Source: Strigomonas culicis (lineage: Eukaryota > Euglenozoa > Kinetoplastea > Trypanosomatida > Trypanosomatidae). From it: a stretch of DNA of 64,000 bases. The position numbers and the translations under genes are program-made. The notes beneath the pieces were generated by a model. It worked only from the letters and a program-made list of their open reading frames with translations, was not told the origin of the DNA and did no database searches. Each line of letters starts with the position of its first letter. Positions within the stretch are counted from its first letter, which is position 1. The stretch is taken from assembly GCA_000482145.1 (NCBI GenBank), contig AUXH01000001.1:1-64000 (forward strand). Direction: 5' to 3'. Of this stretch, positions 63,868 through 64,000 are shown in pieces.

Positions 63868-63869
63868 AG
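63868..63869 (+). promoter_or_regulatory. Predicted spliced-leader acceptor AG for the last gene
   Basis: A T-rich tract (about 63851-63867) ends in TTTCAG, 34 nt before ATG 63904. Confidence 0.7.
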
Positions 63870-63903
63870 AACTTCACTTACACAAGAAAAAAAAAGCTTT
63901 TCA

Positions 63904-64000
63904 ATGCCTCCCAAGCGCGAAGACAAGGACGGTGAGGAACACCATGAGGAGGAGGAGGAGGAGGAAGAAGAGGAGGAAGAAGAGAACGAGGAGGACGACT
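63904..64000 (+). CDS. Acidic protein, N-terminus only (cut by window edge)
   Basis: A frame opens at ATG 63904, right after a canonical splice tract, and remains open to the end of the window (32 codons). The visible N-terminus reads MPPKREDKDGEEHHE and then a run of Glu encoded by GAG/GAA repeats. Nothing can be said about function. Highly acidic N-termini of this kind occur in chromatin, nucleolar and cytoskeletal proteins alike. Confidence 0.65.
   Translation, partial: MPPKREDKDGEEHHEEEEEEEEEEEEENEEDD

Noticed and set aside
1..64000. tRNA, rRNA, spliced-leader RNA genes, retroelements, CRISPR arrays
   Set aside because: I looked for tRNA B-box-like motifs in the intergenic regions, and for element termini and spaced direct repeats, and found none that I could support. 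A covariance-model search would be decisive for small RNAs such as snoRNAs.

Overview
The window is nuclear DNA of a trypanosomatid (kinetoplastid) protist. Closely packed intron-less genes lie in two unidirectional clusters, long polypyrimidine tracts followed by AG (spliced-leader acceptor sites) precede many starts, intergenic DNA is AT-rich and full of A/T homopolymers, and gene content is typically eukaryotic: axonemal dynein subunits, glucosidase II beta, NMD3, nicalin, TEP1 and many proteins with mitochondrial-type N-termini. TAA, TAG and TGA all act as stops. I cannot name the species.

Layout. Positions 1-5795 are transcribed leftward: NMD3 (cut by the left edge), glucosidase II beta, a CCCH zinc-finger protein and a 62-residue protein. 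From 7663 to the right edge everything is rightward. Between them (5796-7662) is a divergent strand-switch region, the usual site of Pol II initiation in trypanosomatids, and it holds an extremely GC-rich, hairpin-dense island of about 390 bp (6024-6412).

The rightward cluster begins with a 4083-residue axonemal dynein heavy chain (7663-19914). It continues with a mitochondrial protein having a degenerate aldo-keto reductase fold, an unknown 988-residue protein, a nicalin homologue, a mitochondrial [2Fe-2S] ferredoxin, an RRM/RGG protein, an unknown mitochondrial-type protein, a 1562-residue disordered protein, a mitochondrial-type protein with a possible NYN/PIN-like domain, a small membrane protein and a 3386-residue TEP1 homologue (TROVE, DUF4062, NACHT, WD40). 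After these come the p28/DNALI1 inner-arm dynein light chain, a repeat-containing disordered protein, two mitochondrial-type helical proteins, an RPUSD2/Pus9-type pseudouridine synthase, a RING-H2 coiled-coil protein and the start of an acidic protein.

Neighbours are not a metabolic operon. As usual in these organisms they share a transcript that is trans-spliced and polyadenylated. Two genes do act together: the dynein heavy chain and p28 both belong to inner dynein arms. No tRNA, rRNA, transposable element or CRISPR array was recognised. Features of most interest are the GC island in the strand switch, the composition gradient around it, the TEP1 homologue with a lost MIDAS motif, the pseudo-aldo-keto reductase, the putative NYN-like mitochondrial protein and the phosphosite-like repeat protein.
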